Notes: generated from the sequence alone by a model not told the origin. Shown: positions 1 to 10,455, counted from the stretch's first letter. The stretch is DNA of 64,000 nucleotides from Tetradesmus obliquus (GCA_030272155.1 CP126194.1:5447501-5511500); one strand, 5' to 3'. Numbers and translations: made by a program.

Positions 1-2584
1 GCTACGGGCGAATGTTCGGTCCGGCGTGCCGGCTGGCCCAATATAGGAAGCTGCTTGGTGTGCATCGTGAAAGTTGATTTCTGTTATAACTCTTTGTAAA
101 ATGTTAATATATGAATTTTAAAGCCATACGAATGTCCAGTGTGCAGGATGCAGGTTGGCAAGGGTTGCGGTGCATCGCCACTGGAAACTTTTTTTTCCAC
201 TTGAAAACTCACTCGACCGCTGAAATTCCTACTGGTCGCTTTTCTCCCGTACGTTCCACCAACCAGCATGTGAGGTTTTCACCTGCCTAGGACAGACATG
301 CGTAGCCAAGGGGAGCGGCCCTCAAAGCGCCGCTACGGGCGAATGTTCGGTCCGGCGTGCCGGCTGGCCCAAAATAGGAAGCTGCTTGGTGTGCATCGTG
401 AAAGTTGATTTTTGTTATAACTCTTTGTAAAATGTTAATATATGAATTTTAAAGGCATACGAATGTGCAGGGTGCAGGATGCAGGTTGGCAAGGGTTGCG
501 GTGCATCGCCACTGTAAACTTTTTTTTTCCACTGGAAACTCACTGGACCGCTAAAATTCCTACTGGTCGCTTTTCTCCCGTACGTTCCACCAACCAGCAT
601 GTGAGGTTTTCACCTGCCTAGGACAGACATGCGTAGCCAAGCGGAGCGGCCCTCAAAGCGCCGCTACGGGCGAATGTTCGGTCCGGCGTGCCGGCTGGCC
701 CAATATAGGAAGCTGCTTGGTGTGCATCGTGAAAGTTGATTTTTGTTATAACTCTTTGTAAAATGTTAATACATGAATTTTAAAGCCATACGAATGTCCA
801 GGGTGCAGGATGCAGGTTGGCAAGGGTTGCGGTGCATCGCCACTGGAAACTCACTGGACCGCTAAAATTCCTACTGGTCGCTTTTCTCCCGTACGTTCCA
901 CCAACCAGCATGTGAGGTTTTCACCTGCCTAGGACAGACATGCGTAGCCAAGCGGAGCGGCCCTCAAAGCGCCGCTACGGGCGAATGTTCGGTCCGGCGT
1001 GCCGGCTGGCCCAATATAGAAAGCTGCTTGGTGTGCATCTTGAAAGTTGATTTTTGTTATAACTCTTTGTAAAATGTTAATACATGAATTTTAAAGCCAT
1101 ACGAATGTCCAGGGTGCAGGATGCAGGTTGGCAAGGGTTGCGGTGCATCGCCACTGGAAACTCACTGGACCGCTAAAATTCCTACTGGTCGCTTTTCTCC
1201 CGTACGTTCCACCAACCAGCATGTGAGGTTTTCACCTGCCTAGGACAGACATGCGTAGCCAAGGGGAGCGGCCCTCAAAGCGCCGCTACGGGCGAATGTT
1301 CGGTCCGGCGTGCCGGCTGGCCCAATATAGGAAGCTGCTTGGTGTGCATCGTGAAAGTTGATTTTTGTTATAACTCTTTGTAAAATGTTAATATATGAAT
1401 TTTAAAGCCATACGAATGTCCAGTGTGCAGGATGCAGGTTGGCAAGGGTTGCGGTGCATCGCCACTGGAAACTTTTTTTTCCACTTGAAAACTCACTCGA
1501 CCGCTGAAATTCCTACTGGTCGCTTTTCTCCCGTACGTTCCACCAACCAGCATGTGAGGTTTTCACCTGCCTAGGACAGACATGCGTAGCCAAGGGGAGC
1601 GGCCCTCAAAGCGCCGCTACGGGCGAATGTTCGGTCCGGCGTGCCGGCTGGCCCAAAATAGGAAGCTGCTTGGTGTGCATCGTGAAAGTTGATTTTTGTT
1701 ATAACTCTTTGTAAAATGTTAATATATGAATTTTAAAGGCATACGAATGTGCAGGGTGCAGGATGCAGGTTGGCAAGGGTTGCGGTGCATCGCCACTGTA
1801 AACTTTTTTTTTCCACTGGAAACTCACTGGACCGCTAAATTTCCTACTGGTCGCTTTTCTCCCGTACGTTCCACCAACCAGCATGTGAGGTTTTCACCTG
1901 CCTAGGACAGACATGCGTAGCCAAGCGGAGCGGCCCTCAAAGCGCCGCTACGGGCGAATGTTCGGTCCGGCGTGCCGGCTGGCCCAATATAGGAAGCTGC
2001 TTGGTGTGCATCGTGAAAGTTGATTTTTGTTATAACTCTTTGTAAAATGTTAATACATGAATTTTAAAGCCATACGAATGTCCAGGGTGCAGGATGCAGG
2101 TTGGCAAGGGTTGCGGTGCATCGCCACTGGAAACTCACTGGACCGCTAAAATTCCTACTGGTCGCTTTTCTCCCGTACGTTCCACCAACCAGCATGTGAG
2201 GTTTTCACCTGCCTAGGACAGACATGCGTAGCCAAGGGGAGCGGCCCTCAAAGCGCCGCTACGGGCGAATGTTCGGTCCGGCGTGCCGGCTGGCCCAATA
2301 TAGGAAGCTGCTTGGTGTGCATCGTGAAAGTTGATTTTTGTTATAACTCTTTGTAAAATGTTAATATATGAATTTTAAAGCCATACGAATGTCCAGTGTG
2401 CAGGATGCAGGTTGGCAAGGGTTGCGGTGCATCGCCACTGGAAACTTTTTTTTCCACTTGAAAACTCACTCGACCGCTGAAATTCCTATTGATCGCTTTT
2501 CTCCCGTACGTTCCACCAACCAGCATGTGAGGTTTTCACCTGCCTAGGACAGACATGCGTAGCCAAGGGGAGCGGCCCTCAAAG
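1..2584 (+). repeat. Satellite array, block 1 (311/331-bp monomers)
   Basis: About eight head-to-tail monomers. Each contains the landmarks gtgaggttttcacctgcc, a GC-rich segment with the dyad CCGGC-gt-GCCGG, an AT-rich segment (ctctttgtaaaatgttaat) and ggttggcaagggttgcgg. Three monomer forms occur. S is 311 bp (ccactggaaactcactgg). L1-form is 331 bp with an oligo-T and then ccacttgaaaact. L2-form is 331 bp with ccactgtaaact, T8 and ccactggaaact. The order L1-L2-S-S gives a 1,284-bp higher-order unit: for example, the same L1 monomer is at 84 and 1368 and the same L2 monomer at 415 and 1699. The minus strand of every monomer has a short open frame of 61 or 97 codons, which is most simply a by-product of the repeat. 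Confidence 0.95.
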
Positions 2585-2700
2585 GAGTGATTGCGGAACA
2601 GCTTGCCTCACTCTCTTAATGGATCTTTTTATGGAGCAAGTGCACAGTTATTTAGGTCAGCCCTTGTAACGTTCTTGCTCACAAAAAAAAAAAAAAAAAA
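2585..2700 (+). mobile_element. LINE 3' fragment A
   Basis: The last ~100 bp of the LINE 3' UTR (from ggagtga to ttcttgct), followed by a pure poly(A) at 2683-2700. It interrupts a satellite monomer and is flanked by a 13-bp direct repeat, gcggccctcaaag, at 2572-2584 and 2701-2713. This is a complete target-site duplication, so it is an authentic retrotransposition event truncated about 6 nt 3' of the conserved 3'-UTR hairpin. It is non-coding. Confidence 0.93.
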
Positions 2701-2871
2701 GCGGCCCTCAAAGCGCCGCTACGGGCGAATGTTCGGTCCGGCGTGCCGGCTGGCCCAAAATAGGAAGCTGCTTGGTGTGCATCGTGAAAGTTGATTTTTG
2801 TTATAACTCTTTGTAAAATGTTAATATATGAATTTTAAAGCCATACGAATGTGCAGGGTGCAGGATGCAGG
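2701..2871 (+). repeat. Satellite, partial monomer between LINE fragments A and B
   Basis: Continuation of the monomer split by fragment A, up to gtgcaggatgcagg, where fragment B is inserted. No other content is seen. Confidence 0.9.
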
Positions 2872-3131
2872 TTTTTTTTTTTTTTTTTTTTTTTGAAGCA
2901 AGAACGTTACAAGGGCTGACCTAAATAACTGTGCACTTGCTCCATAAAAAGATCCATTGAGAGAGTGAGGCAACCTGTTCCGCACTCACTCCACAGGTCT
3001 CTTGTACCAAGAGACGCTGTCACACGATCATGCAGACAGCCCCTTGCGGAGCAGCCCCGAAAGGCATCCAGGACCTGACCGAGTGCCCAGACTCCACTAA
3101 AATCACAGTCGCGCAATGACGTCCTGTGATG
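2872..3131 (-). mobile_element. LINE 3' fragment B (minus strand)
   Basis: Poly(T) at 2872-2894 followed by the reverse complement of the last ~237 bp of the LINE 3' UTR, ending at cctgtgatg. The satellite resumes with gatgcaggttgg, so a TSD of about 8 bp (gatgcagg, partly shared with the LINE end) is present. The same junctions recur at 31495-31750 and 32756-33017, so those three are probably descendants of one insertion spread by satellite duplication. Confidence 0.9.
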
Positions 3132-4026
3132 CAGGTTGGCAAGGGTTGCGGTGCATCGCCACTGTAAACTTTTTTTTTCCACTGGAAACTCACTGGACCG
3201 CTAAAATTCCCACTGGTCGCTTTTCTCCCGTACGTTCCACCAACCAGCATGTGAGGTTTTCACCTGCCTAGGACAGACATGCGTAGCCAAGCGGAGCGGC
3301 CCTCAAAGCGCCGCTACGGGCGAATGTTCGGTCCGGCGTGCCGGCTGGCCCAATATAGGAAGCTGCTTGGTGTGCATCGTGAAAGTTGATTTTTGTTATA
3401 ACTCTTTGTAAAATGTTAATACATGAATTTTAAAGCCATACGAATGTCCAGGGTGCAGGATGCAGGTTGGCAAGGGTTGCGGTGCATCGCCACTGGAAAC
3501 TCACTGGACCGCTAAAATTCCTACTGGTCGCTTTTCTCCCGTACGTTCCACCAACCAGCATGTGAGGTTTTCACCTGCCTAGGACAGACATGCGTAGCCA
3601 AGCGGAGCGGCCCTCAAAGCGCCGCTACGGGCGAATGTTCGGTCCGGCGTGCCGGCTGGCCCAATATAGGAAGCTGCTTGGTGTGCATCGTGAAAGTTGA
3701 TTTTTGTTATAACTCTTTGTAAAATGTTAATACATGAATTTAAAAGCCATACGAATGTCCAGGGTGCAGGATGCAGGTTGGCAAGGGTTGCGGTGCATCG
3801 CCACTGGAAACTCACTGGACCGCTAAAATTCCTACTGGTCGCTTTTCTCCCGTACGTTCCACCAACCAGCATGTGAGGTTTTCACCTGCCTAGGACAGAC
3901 ATGCGTAGCCAAGCGGAGCGGCCCTCAAAGCGCCGCTACGGGCGAATGTTCGGTCCGGCGTGCCGGCTGGCCCAATATAGAAAGCTGCTTGGTGTGCATC
4001 TTGAAAGTTGATTTTTGTTATAACTC

Positions 4027-4032
<6 letters not shown>
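3132..4032 (+). repeat. Satellite array, mainly L2 and S monomers
   Basis: Rest of the L2 monomer interrupted by fragment B, then S-type monomers, stopping at aactctttgta where fragment C is inserted. No gene is seen. Confidence 0.93.
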
Positions 4033-4057
<25 letters not shown>

Positions 4058-4527
4058 GAAGCAAGAACGTTACAAGGGCTGACCTAAATAACTGTGCACT
4101 TGCTCCATAAAAAGATCCATTGAGAGAGTGAGGCAACCTGTTCCGCACTCACTCCACAGGTCTCTTGTACCAAGAGACGCTGTCACACGATCATGCAGAC
4201 AGCCCCTTGCGGAGCAGCCCCGAAAGGCATCCAGGACCTGACCGAGTGCCCAGACTCCACTAAAATCACAGTCGCGCAATGACGTCCTGTGATGTGTGAC
4301 AGACCGTGACTGGCCCTTGAATCAAAATCCGTCCATGGCGTAACTGTCAGCTATCACTGCATGGTGACTTGTACACCTCTACAAGCTGCACTTTACAGGC
4401 AGCATTACGACACCTACACAAGACGCCTATTAATAGGTGACGGATTGTCGACACAGACAATCCCCACCTGACTATTCATTGACTCTCCACTTCATGCAAA
4501 GCACATCCTGCTACTGACCGAACATAC
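4033..4527 (-). mobile_element. LINE 3' fragment C (minus strand)
   Basis: Poly(T) at 4033-4057, then the reverse complement of ~470 bp of LINE 3' UTR, ending in gaccgaacatac. It is flanked by the 11-bp TSD aactctttgta at 4022-4032 and 4528-4538. It carries the 3'-UTR variant also seen in the element at 4579-10452 (gaatcaaaatccgtcc rather than gaaacaaaatctgtcc). It is non-coding. Confidence 0.93.
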
Positions 4528-4578
4528 AACTCTTTGTAAAATGTTAATACATGAATTTTGAAGCCATACGAATGTCCA
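4528..4578 (+). repeat. 51-bp satellite remnant between two LINE insertions
   Basis: Piece of one S-type monomer, from aactctttgtaaaatg to tacgaatgtcca. The same original monomer therefore took two independent LINE insertions of opposite orientation, C and D. A frame entering the downstream LINE ORF from 4558 begins with TTG in this remnant and has no ATG, so it is a chance read-through and not a gene start. Confidence 0.9.
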
Positions 4579-4985
4579 CAGGACACAGAACCTGTGATTG
4601 AGTTTACAGACGGGCAGGGCAGGTTACTCAGGGTAGCCTGGACAACGCCGTGGGGCCAGCGGGTGGCAGCGGTGGCGGTGTATGCGCCGCACGAACCCAC
4701 GGGGCGCCCAGCCTGGTTTCAGGGGCCTTATCAGGAGGCACTGGAGGCAGGCGCGCAGGGGTCCAGCCTGATTGTGGGCGGGGACTTCAACTGTGCCTTG
4801 CAGGAAATCGACGTGCAGCCAGTGGCTGGCACGCGGGCGCGACACTCGCGCCGCATGGTGGGGGCAGCGCAGCTGCAGCGCGTCACTGTGCGCTCGGGCC
4901 TGGTGGATGCGTGGCGACACTGCAACCCGCACGCCAGGCAGCCTACGCATTACAGCTACCATGGCAGCGCAGCTGGCAGCAGCAA

Positions 4986-5100
4986 CGCGGCAGCCGCAAC
5001 AACATCAGCAGCAGCAGCAGCAGCAGCAGCCACAACAGCAATAACAGACGCTACAACCACAGCTCATGCTGCAGCCGCGGCGGCTGCAGCAGCAGCAGGC
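4986..5100 (+). repeat. Trinucleotide-repeat region inside the endonuclease domain
   Basis: GCA/ACA-type codon runs encoding an alanine-rich loop between the GDFN and SDH endonuclease motifs. The matching stretch in the full-length copy (about 54180-54312) is several codons longer and more homogeneous, so this is a length-variable microsatellite within coding sequence. Confidence 0.75.
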
Positions 5101-7949
5101 AGCAGGCGAGATCAGGGGCAGCCAGCAGCAGCAAATCAAGCCACGTCAGCCGGCAGGATTGACTATGTCTTCTTGTCAGCAGACCTGGTTGAGGAGGGCT
5201 GGCTGCAGAAGGCCACACAGCACATGAGGCAGCCTTCAGATCACCGCCCTGTGGTTGTCAAGCTGCGGCCGCCTGGCATGCCGCTCCTTGGACAGCGCAG
5301 GTGGTGCTTCCCCGCCTCTGCTCTGGGTGGCGCAGCTTTTGTCTCAGCTATGCAGGAGAGCCTGTCAGCAGCGGTGGAGCAGCAGCAGCAGCAGCGGCCG
5401 CGCAACAACCCAGCAGCTGAGTTTGAGCACCTTAAGCAGCATGCTGTGACTGCCACTGCAGTCATAATGCAGCGACAGAGGCTGCAGCAGCAGGCAGAAC
5501 TTAGGCGGCTGCGCAGGGCGGTGGCAACAGCCGGCTGGCAGCAGCGCCAGCACAGCAATGGGCAGACGCAAACCAACCTTCAGCATGCAGAACAGCAGTT
5601 GCTGGACTATGAAGTGCAGCAACGCCAGCAGCAGCAGGAGAAGACTGATGCGATGTACGAGCTGTACGCTGATGGCCCGTCTAGCTTTTGGGGAGCGAGG
5701 CTAGGGCAGGCCGTGCCGGAGCCGCAGTATATCAGCGCTGTGGCTGCAGCAGATGGCACCACAGTGTCCACTGGCAGCAGCGAGGGCGCGGCAGCAGCAG
5801 GCAGCCTGCTTGCAGACTTTTATGACCCTGCAGAAGACGGGCTGTTCTCGCGACGCCCCACCGACCCACAGCAGCAGCAGGAGCTGCTTGCGTGTGTGGA
5901 TAAGCAGCTTTCTTCGGAGCAGCAACAGCAATGCCTGGGCCCCGCAGGCGACGGCACCATCACCTTGGAGGAGGCGACAGCGGCACTCAACAGCATGCCT
6001 AGAGGGAAGGTGCCAGGCAGCGATGGGCTCACGTATGAGTTCTATAGCGCATTCTGGGAGCAGCTAGGACCAGCTTTTGTGGCAGCATGCAACTTCCGGT
6101 TTGGTCTGGAGGGGGCGCTGCTGTCTCCGCAGCAGCGCCTTGGGCTCATCACCTTACTGTTCAAGGGTGGCGGTAAGCCAAGGGACCAGGCTGCCAGCTA
6201 CCGCCCCATCACGCTGATGAACTGTGATGTGAAAATTCTGGCGAAGGTGGTGGTGCTGCGGGCGGCGCCAGTGCTGGACAGCGTCGTGGACAGCACTCAG
6301 ACAGCGTTTGTTCCAGGCAGGGACATTGCAGACAATGTGCTGCTGCACCTGGAGGAAGTTGACTTCCTCAGGACGCAGCAGCAGCCCGGCTGCATTTTGT
6401 TTCTGGATTTTGAGAAGGCCTATGACAGGCTAGACAGGGAATGGCTGATGAAGTGCATGGCAGCAATGCAGTTCCCGCCAGGCATGCGTAGGTGGGTACA
6501 GCTGCTGCTGGCAGGCACACAGGGCCGCATCGTGTTCAACGGCGGCCACCTCAGCAGGGTGTTTGACATCCCCTCTGGCTGCGCGCAGGGCAGCCCACTC
6601 AGCCCGCTGCTGTATGTGCTAGCAGCGCAGCCGCTGGCGGCCAAATGCAGAGCGCTGCAAGCAGCAGGGGAAGTGGACAGCATCAGCATGCCCGATGGCT
6701 CAGCAGCACCCTGCAGCATGCAGCATGCAGACGACACCACCCTGCACGCCGCCAGCAGGCAAGGCGTTGCTGTGCTGGTGAGGAAAGCAGTACAGCCGTT
6801 TTGTGCAGCGAGTGGCGCCAAGCTGGGAGTCAGCAAGTGCCAGGGCATGGAAGTGGGCACGCAGCAGCCGTTTGTAGGGGTAGATCCAGCCACGCAGATA
6901 CCGTTCCATGATACAGCACTACACCCGATCAGGCACCTAGGTCTGCTGCTGTCAGCAGCAGGCGCAGAGCCGCATGCAGCAGCGCTGTACACGCAGCGCC
7001 TGCAAACCATCACATACCGGGCGCGGCAGTGGGCACGGCAGAATCTCAGCTATTTGGGGCGCTGCGCAGTTGCGCAGCAGATGATGGCATCTTGCATCAC
7101 CTATCATGCGCAGTTCGTGCCAGTCCCAGTAGATATCATGGCCAGGATGCACCGCCGCCTCTTAGGGTTTGTGACAGAGCAGGGCTGCGCTCGAGAAGCC
7201 AACATCCGGCAGTGGAATGAAAGCCCTCCGGCAGCAGTGGCCAGCCTGCCTTTCAGCATGGGCGGAATGAGGCAGGTTGATGTCAGGGCGCACGCCACAG
7301 CAATGCAGGCACGTACAGCAGCAGCATTGCTGTCGCCGCGGCGAGCCCCATGGAAGGCCTTCATGCGGGCCAACCTGCGCCACGCACTGCCAGGACTAGG
7401 GGAGGCAGCGTTGGTGCAGCGATCAAAGGCGCCGCTGCAGGCTGCCGCCAGGGGCGGCAGGCTGCCGCTGCGCCTATCAGCATACATAGAGGCGCTGCAA
7501 AGCGTGGGCATTCACAGGCACGTCGAGCACAGCGCCATGACCAGCCAGCAGATCCAGCTTGAGCTGCTGGTGGGGAACCACAGCGTGGGCAGCAGCTCAG
7601 ATGGGCAGATGTTGGCAGCAGCCGGTGCCCTCCCTGCTCAGCTGCGCCACGGCGCAGGCACCACACTGGGGCAGGTGCAGCAGCAGCTAACTGGACAGCC
7701 GCAGCAAGATGGCATTGTGCTGCCGCCGGCATGGCTGCACACTCTGCGGGAGGGCAGCACAGGTGCATGGCAAACCGACACGCAGCAACAGTGGGCACAA
7801 CAGTTGCAGCACGATGGCACCACCAAGTGCTACAAGGTGCAGCAGGATGGCAGCTTGAAGGCCACAACAGCTGTCCTAATGGACACAGCAGCCCTCCAAT
7901 GGGCGCCATGTTGTGTGGTAGATGTAACAGCAGTGCCGCACCCTGCATT

Positions 7950-8165
7950 TCAGCGGCAACAACAGCAGCGGCAGCAGCGGCAGCAGCAGCAGCAACAGCG
8001 GCAGCAGCCAACAGCTGGGCAACAGCGGCAGCCACGACAGCAGCAACAACAGGAACGTCAGCAGCAGCTGCTGCAGCAGCCAGCTGCATGGCAACAGCAG
8101 CAGCCGCGACAGCAGCAACAACAGGAACGGCAGCAGCAGCAGCAGCAGCAGCAGCACCACCAGGG

Positions 8166-8219
<54 letters not shown>

Positions 8220-8262
8220 CCAAGGACAGCACCAGCAACAGCAGCAGCAGCAGCAATCGCGA
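7950..8262 (+). repeat. CAG-rich region encoding poly-Q linker
   Basis: Dense CAG/CAA/CGG repeats encode a low-complexity Q/R segment between the reverse transcriptase and the zinc-binding end of ORF2. Shadow frames here give poly-A, poly-S, poly-L and poly-C open frames on both strands that should not be read as genes. The homologous stretch in the full-length copy is about 57166-57478. Confidence 0.9.
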
Positions 8263-9786
8263 AGCACGCCGTCATGGTACCTGGTGGGGGCTTGGGCAGA
8301 CATTCGCGTAGATCCTAGTGTATGGGGGATGGGGTTTGCTGTCAGCCTGCTGCAGTTCACGCCAAAGGTGGCAACATGCAGGCTGCTGCAGGAGCAATGC
8401 AGTCGGCAGTGCAAAGAGGGATGGCTATCAGGTGTCGGCATGCGCCCGCGCCTGTGGCGCAACCGCCTGGGTGCTGAGGCGCCACAGGACGGCTTGCAGG
8501 AGATGGAGGCAGCTCAGAAACGGTCCTTCCAGCAAATGCAGCAAAATAGCGAGGCGCCTGGCAATCGTAGCAGCAGCAGCAGTGGCAGCCAGCGGTTTAG
8601 CGACGCAGCTATGATGGCGGCTTACCATGCGTCCTGGATGGATCCGTCCAGGGAGCGGGAGCTGCCAAGACAGCGCGCGGCAACAGCAGCAGCAGTAGTC
8701 ACGGCTCAACGGCAGCAACAGGAGCAGCAACAGCAGCGCATCAGCTGCCCAGCACACAATGATCTACTGGACCCGATCACTCACTCCATGGGTGCTGCCA
8801 ATGCCATGCAGCACCGCTGGGTGGCGAGTTATCAGCGGCTAAAAGACACCCAGCTGCCGAGGCGGCTGCGAGTGTTTGGCTGGCGGCTTCTGCATGCAGG
8901 AGTGAAGGTAGGCGCACGGCGCATGCTGGCATCCAGCAGACACGCGCCGGCTCACTTTACCTGCCCAGCACAGCAGTGCCAGCAGCCGCAGCAACTGGAG
9001 ACCCTCACCCACTTGTTAGTGGAGTGCCCTGTAGCTGCAGCAGCGTGGCAGTGGTACGCGCAACAGGTGTGGCAGCGTGTGCAGCCCGGAGCAGTGGTCC
9101 CTGTTAATAACAGCCGTCTGCTGCTGCTGGATGACTTCAGTGTGTCGGCCCCGCCAGCAGGGCAGCAGCAGATGTGGACGCAGCTGCGTCTGCTGCTGCT
9201 GGAGTCCATTTGGGTGGTGCGCTGCAGCAGCATCAGGGCTGGCGTGATTGTGGCCAGTACAGATGGCAGCGATGGCAGCGGCAGCCGCAATGCAGGCAGC
9301 AATTCTCAATCTCAGAGCCACGGCATCAGCGATGCAGAGGACAGCAGCAGCAGCAGCATGGGCAGTCAACGGGGTACAACTGGCGAGCCGGGCAGCTCAT
9401 CATACGCTGCTAAGGCTGTGGCGTGTAGGTTTCTGGCAGAGCTGCGGCAGCAAATTCAGAGGGAGTGGGATAGGGTGGAAGTAGATGTTAGGATAGGTTG
9501 TGGGATACCGTTTGCATGGCTGCAGGGAAGGTCGCCTGAGATCAAACTTGTTGACTTTGAGCAGAAGTGGGGAGCACTGTATAGGATGGGCGCAAATGGG
9601 CGCATCAAGGTTCGGGCCAGCGCGGCTGGCATGTGAGGGATGGATTGGGCACGGGTCTACGAGGCGTGGTGGTCTGTTTTGACGGTTCGGGCGGGGTGTA
9701 CAATGCATTCGTTGGAGTAGTGGCCGTCGTTCCTCGTTGTGATGTGTTGCAAAATAGTATGGCACAGGCTAAGTTGATGGCCGGGA

Positions 9787-9852
9787 TACGTTATGTATGC
9801 ATGTGAGTGGGTAGCAGAGTACGTTATGTATGCGTGCGTGTGGGTAGCAGTG
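9787..9852 (+). repeat. 33-bp direct repeat x2 in the LINE 3' UTR
   Basis: Two adjacent 33-bp units, each starting tacgttatgtatgc and ending in gtgggtagcag plus two bases (9787-9819 and 9820-9852). A degenerate third start (tacgagg) follows. The structure is conserved in other copies of the 3' UTR in the window. Confidence 0.8.
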
Positions 9853-10018
9853 TACGAGGATGTGTGCAGCATGTGTGGATTAGTTTGTGTGTGTGTGGCT
9901 TTGTGTGCCTGAGGTGGTGTCATTTCCTGCAGAATGCCACATATCTCATAGGTGTATGTTCGGTCAGTAGCAGGATGTGCTTTGCATGAAGTGGAGAGTC
10001 AATGAATAGTCAGGTGGG

Positions 10019-10055
10019 GATTGTCTGTGTCGACAATCCGTCACCTATTAATAGG
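10019..10055 (+). other. 3'-UTR hairpin and palindrome of the LINE
   Basis: Gattgtc and gacaatc (10019-10025 and 10032-10038) form a perfect 7-bp stem with a 6-nt loop. The perfect 12-bp palindrome cctattaatagg follows at 10044-10055. Both are retained in most copies. Some LINE reverse transcriptases recognise 3'-UTR structures, but whether these do so is inference. Confidence 0.65.
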
Positions 10056-10302
10056 CGTCTTGTGTAGGTGTCGTAATGCTGCCTGTAAAGTGCAGCTTGT
10101 AGAGGTGTACAAGTCACCATGCAGTGATAGCTGACAGTTACGCCATGGACGGATTTTGATTCAAGGGCCAGTCACGGTCTGTCACACATCACAGGACGTC
10201 ATTGCGCGACTGTGATTTTAGTGGAGTCTGGGCACTCGGTCAGGTCCTGGATGCCTTTCGGGGCTGCTCCGCAAGGGGCTGTCTGCATGATCGTGTGACA
10301 GC

Positions 10303-10321
10303 GTCTCTTGGTACAAGAGAC
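10303..10321 (+). other. Conserved 8-bp hairpin near the LINE 3' end
   Basis: Gtctcttg-gta-caagagac is a perfect 8-bp stem with a 3-nt loop about 100 nt before the poly(A). It is conserved in all copies long enough to contain it. Several short copies in the window are truncated within or just 3' of this hairpin, as expected if it stalls reverse transcription. Confidence 0.7.
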
Positions 10322-10423
10322 CTGTGGAGTGAGTGCGGAACAGGTTGCCTCACTCTCTCAATGGATCTTTTTATGGAGCAAGTGCACAGTTATTTAGGTC
10401 AGCCCTTGTAACGTTCTTGCTTC

Positions 10424-10452
<29 letters not shown>

Positions 10453-10455
<3 letters not shown>

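Larger units (their letters stand above)
4579..9636 (+). pseudogene. LINE ORF2, 5'-truncated: endonuclease (partial), reverse transcriptase, zinc-binding C-terminus
   Basis: The frame is open for ~1,685 codons but lacks the ORF2 start and the N-terminal endonuclease motifs (the SETH glutamate). The rest of the endonuclease is present: GGDFNC (Asp codon 4783), RIDYVF and SDHRP (Asp 5239, His 5242). Reverse transcriptase motifs are SYRPITL, AFVPGRDI, FLDFEKAYDR (catalytic Asp codon 6406), AQGSPLSPLLY and HADD (Asp codons 6730 and 6733). A long Q-rich linker (about 7950-8260) follows. The C-terminal motif is C-x4-C-x10-H-x4-C (codons 8962, 8977, 9010, 9025), like the zf-RVT region of plant and algal L1 elements. 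Where the full-length copy has GGG at 57715-57717, this copy has GG and stays in frame. In cells the intact protein would nick target DNA and prime cDNA synthesis. No ATG starts this copy. Confidence 0.93.
4579..10452 (+). mobile_element. LINE copy D, 5'-truncated, long (5.9 kb)
   Basis: L1-type non-LTR retrotransposon lacking about 2.85 kb of its 5' end (5' UTR, ORF1 and the first ~101 codons of ORF2) compared with the full-length copy at 50919-59664. It starts at caggacacagaacc, has an uninterrupted ORF2 to 9636, a ~790-bp 3' UTR and poly(A) at 10424-10452. It is flanked by a 12-13-bp TSD, (a)tacgaatgtcca, at 4566-4578 and 10453-10464. The pure A29 tail, intact TSD and near identity to the full-length copy all indicate a recent insertion. 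With no 5' end and no start codon it cannot be autonomous. Confidence 0.95.

Noticed and set aside
84-269. A 61-codon (or 97-codon) minus-strand open frame in nearly every monomer
   Set aside because: It spans the monomer without domain, codon bias or start context. Different monomer forms alter the C-terminus completely, and one-base changes destroy it freely. It is a by-product of a homogenised repeat.
1-2584. CENP-B box in the monomer
   Set aside because: The best candidates around gttcggtccggcgtgcc do not fit the NTTCGNNNNANNCGGGN consensus.
4558-4600. Start of a 1,692-codon gene at 4558
   Set aside because: The codon at 4558 is TTG in satellite DNA. It is a chance fusion to 5'-truncated LINE ORF2, and there is no ATG at this point.
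7361-8275. 304-aa poly-alanine/valine protein on the minus strand (and its counterpart at 56577-57491)
   Set aside because: It is antisense to the CAG-rich ORF2 and consists of shadow homopolymers.
9885-9910. GT-rich tract in the LINE 3' UTR as a Z-DNA or regulatory element
   Set aside because: It is short and imperfect, with nothing to support a function beyond low complexity.
9955-9985. Homology between LINE 3' UTR and satellite (atgttcggtc)
   Set aside because: Only ten bases are shared and the flanks are unrelated, so it is probably chance.
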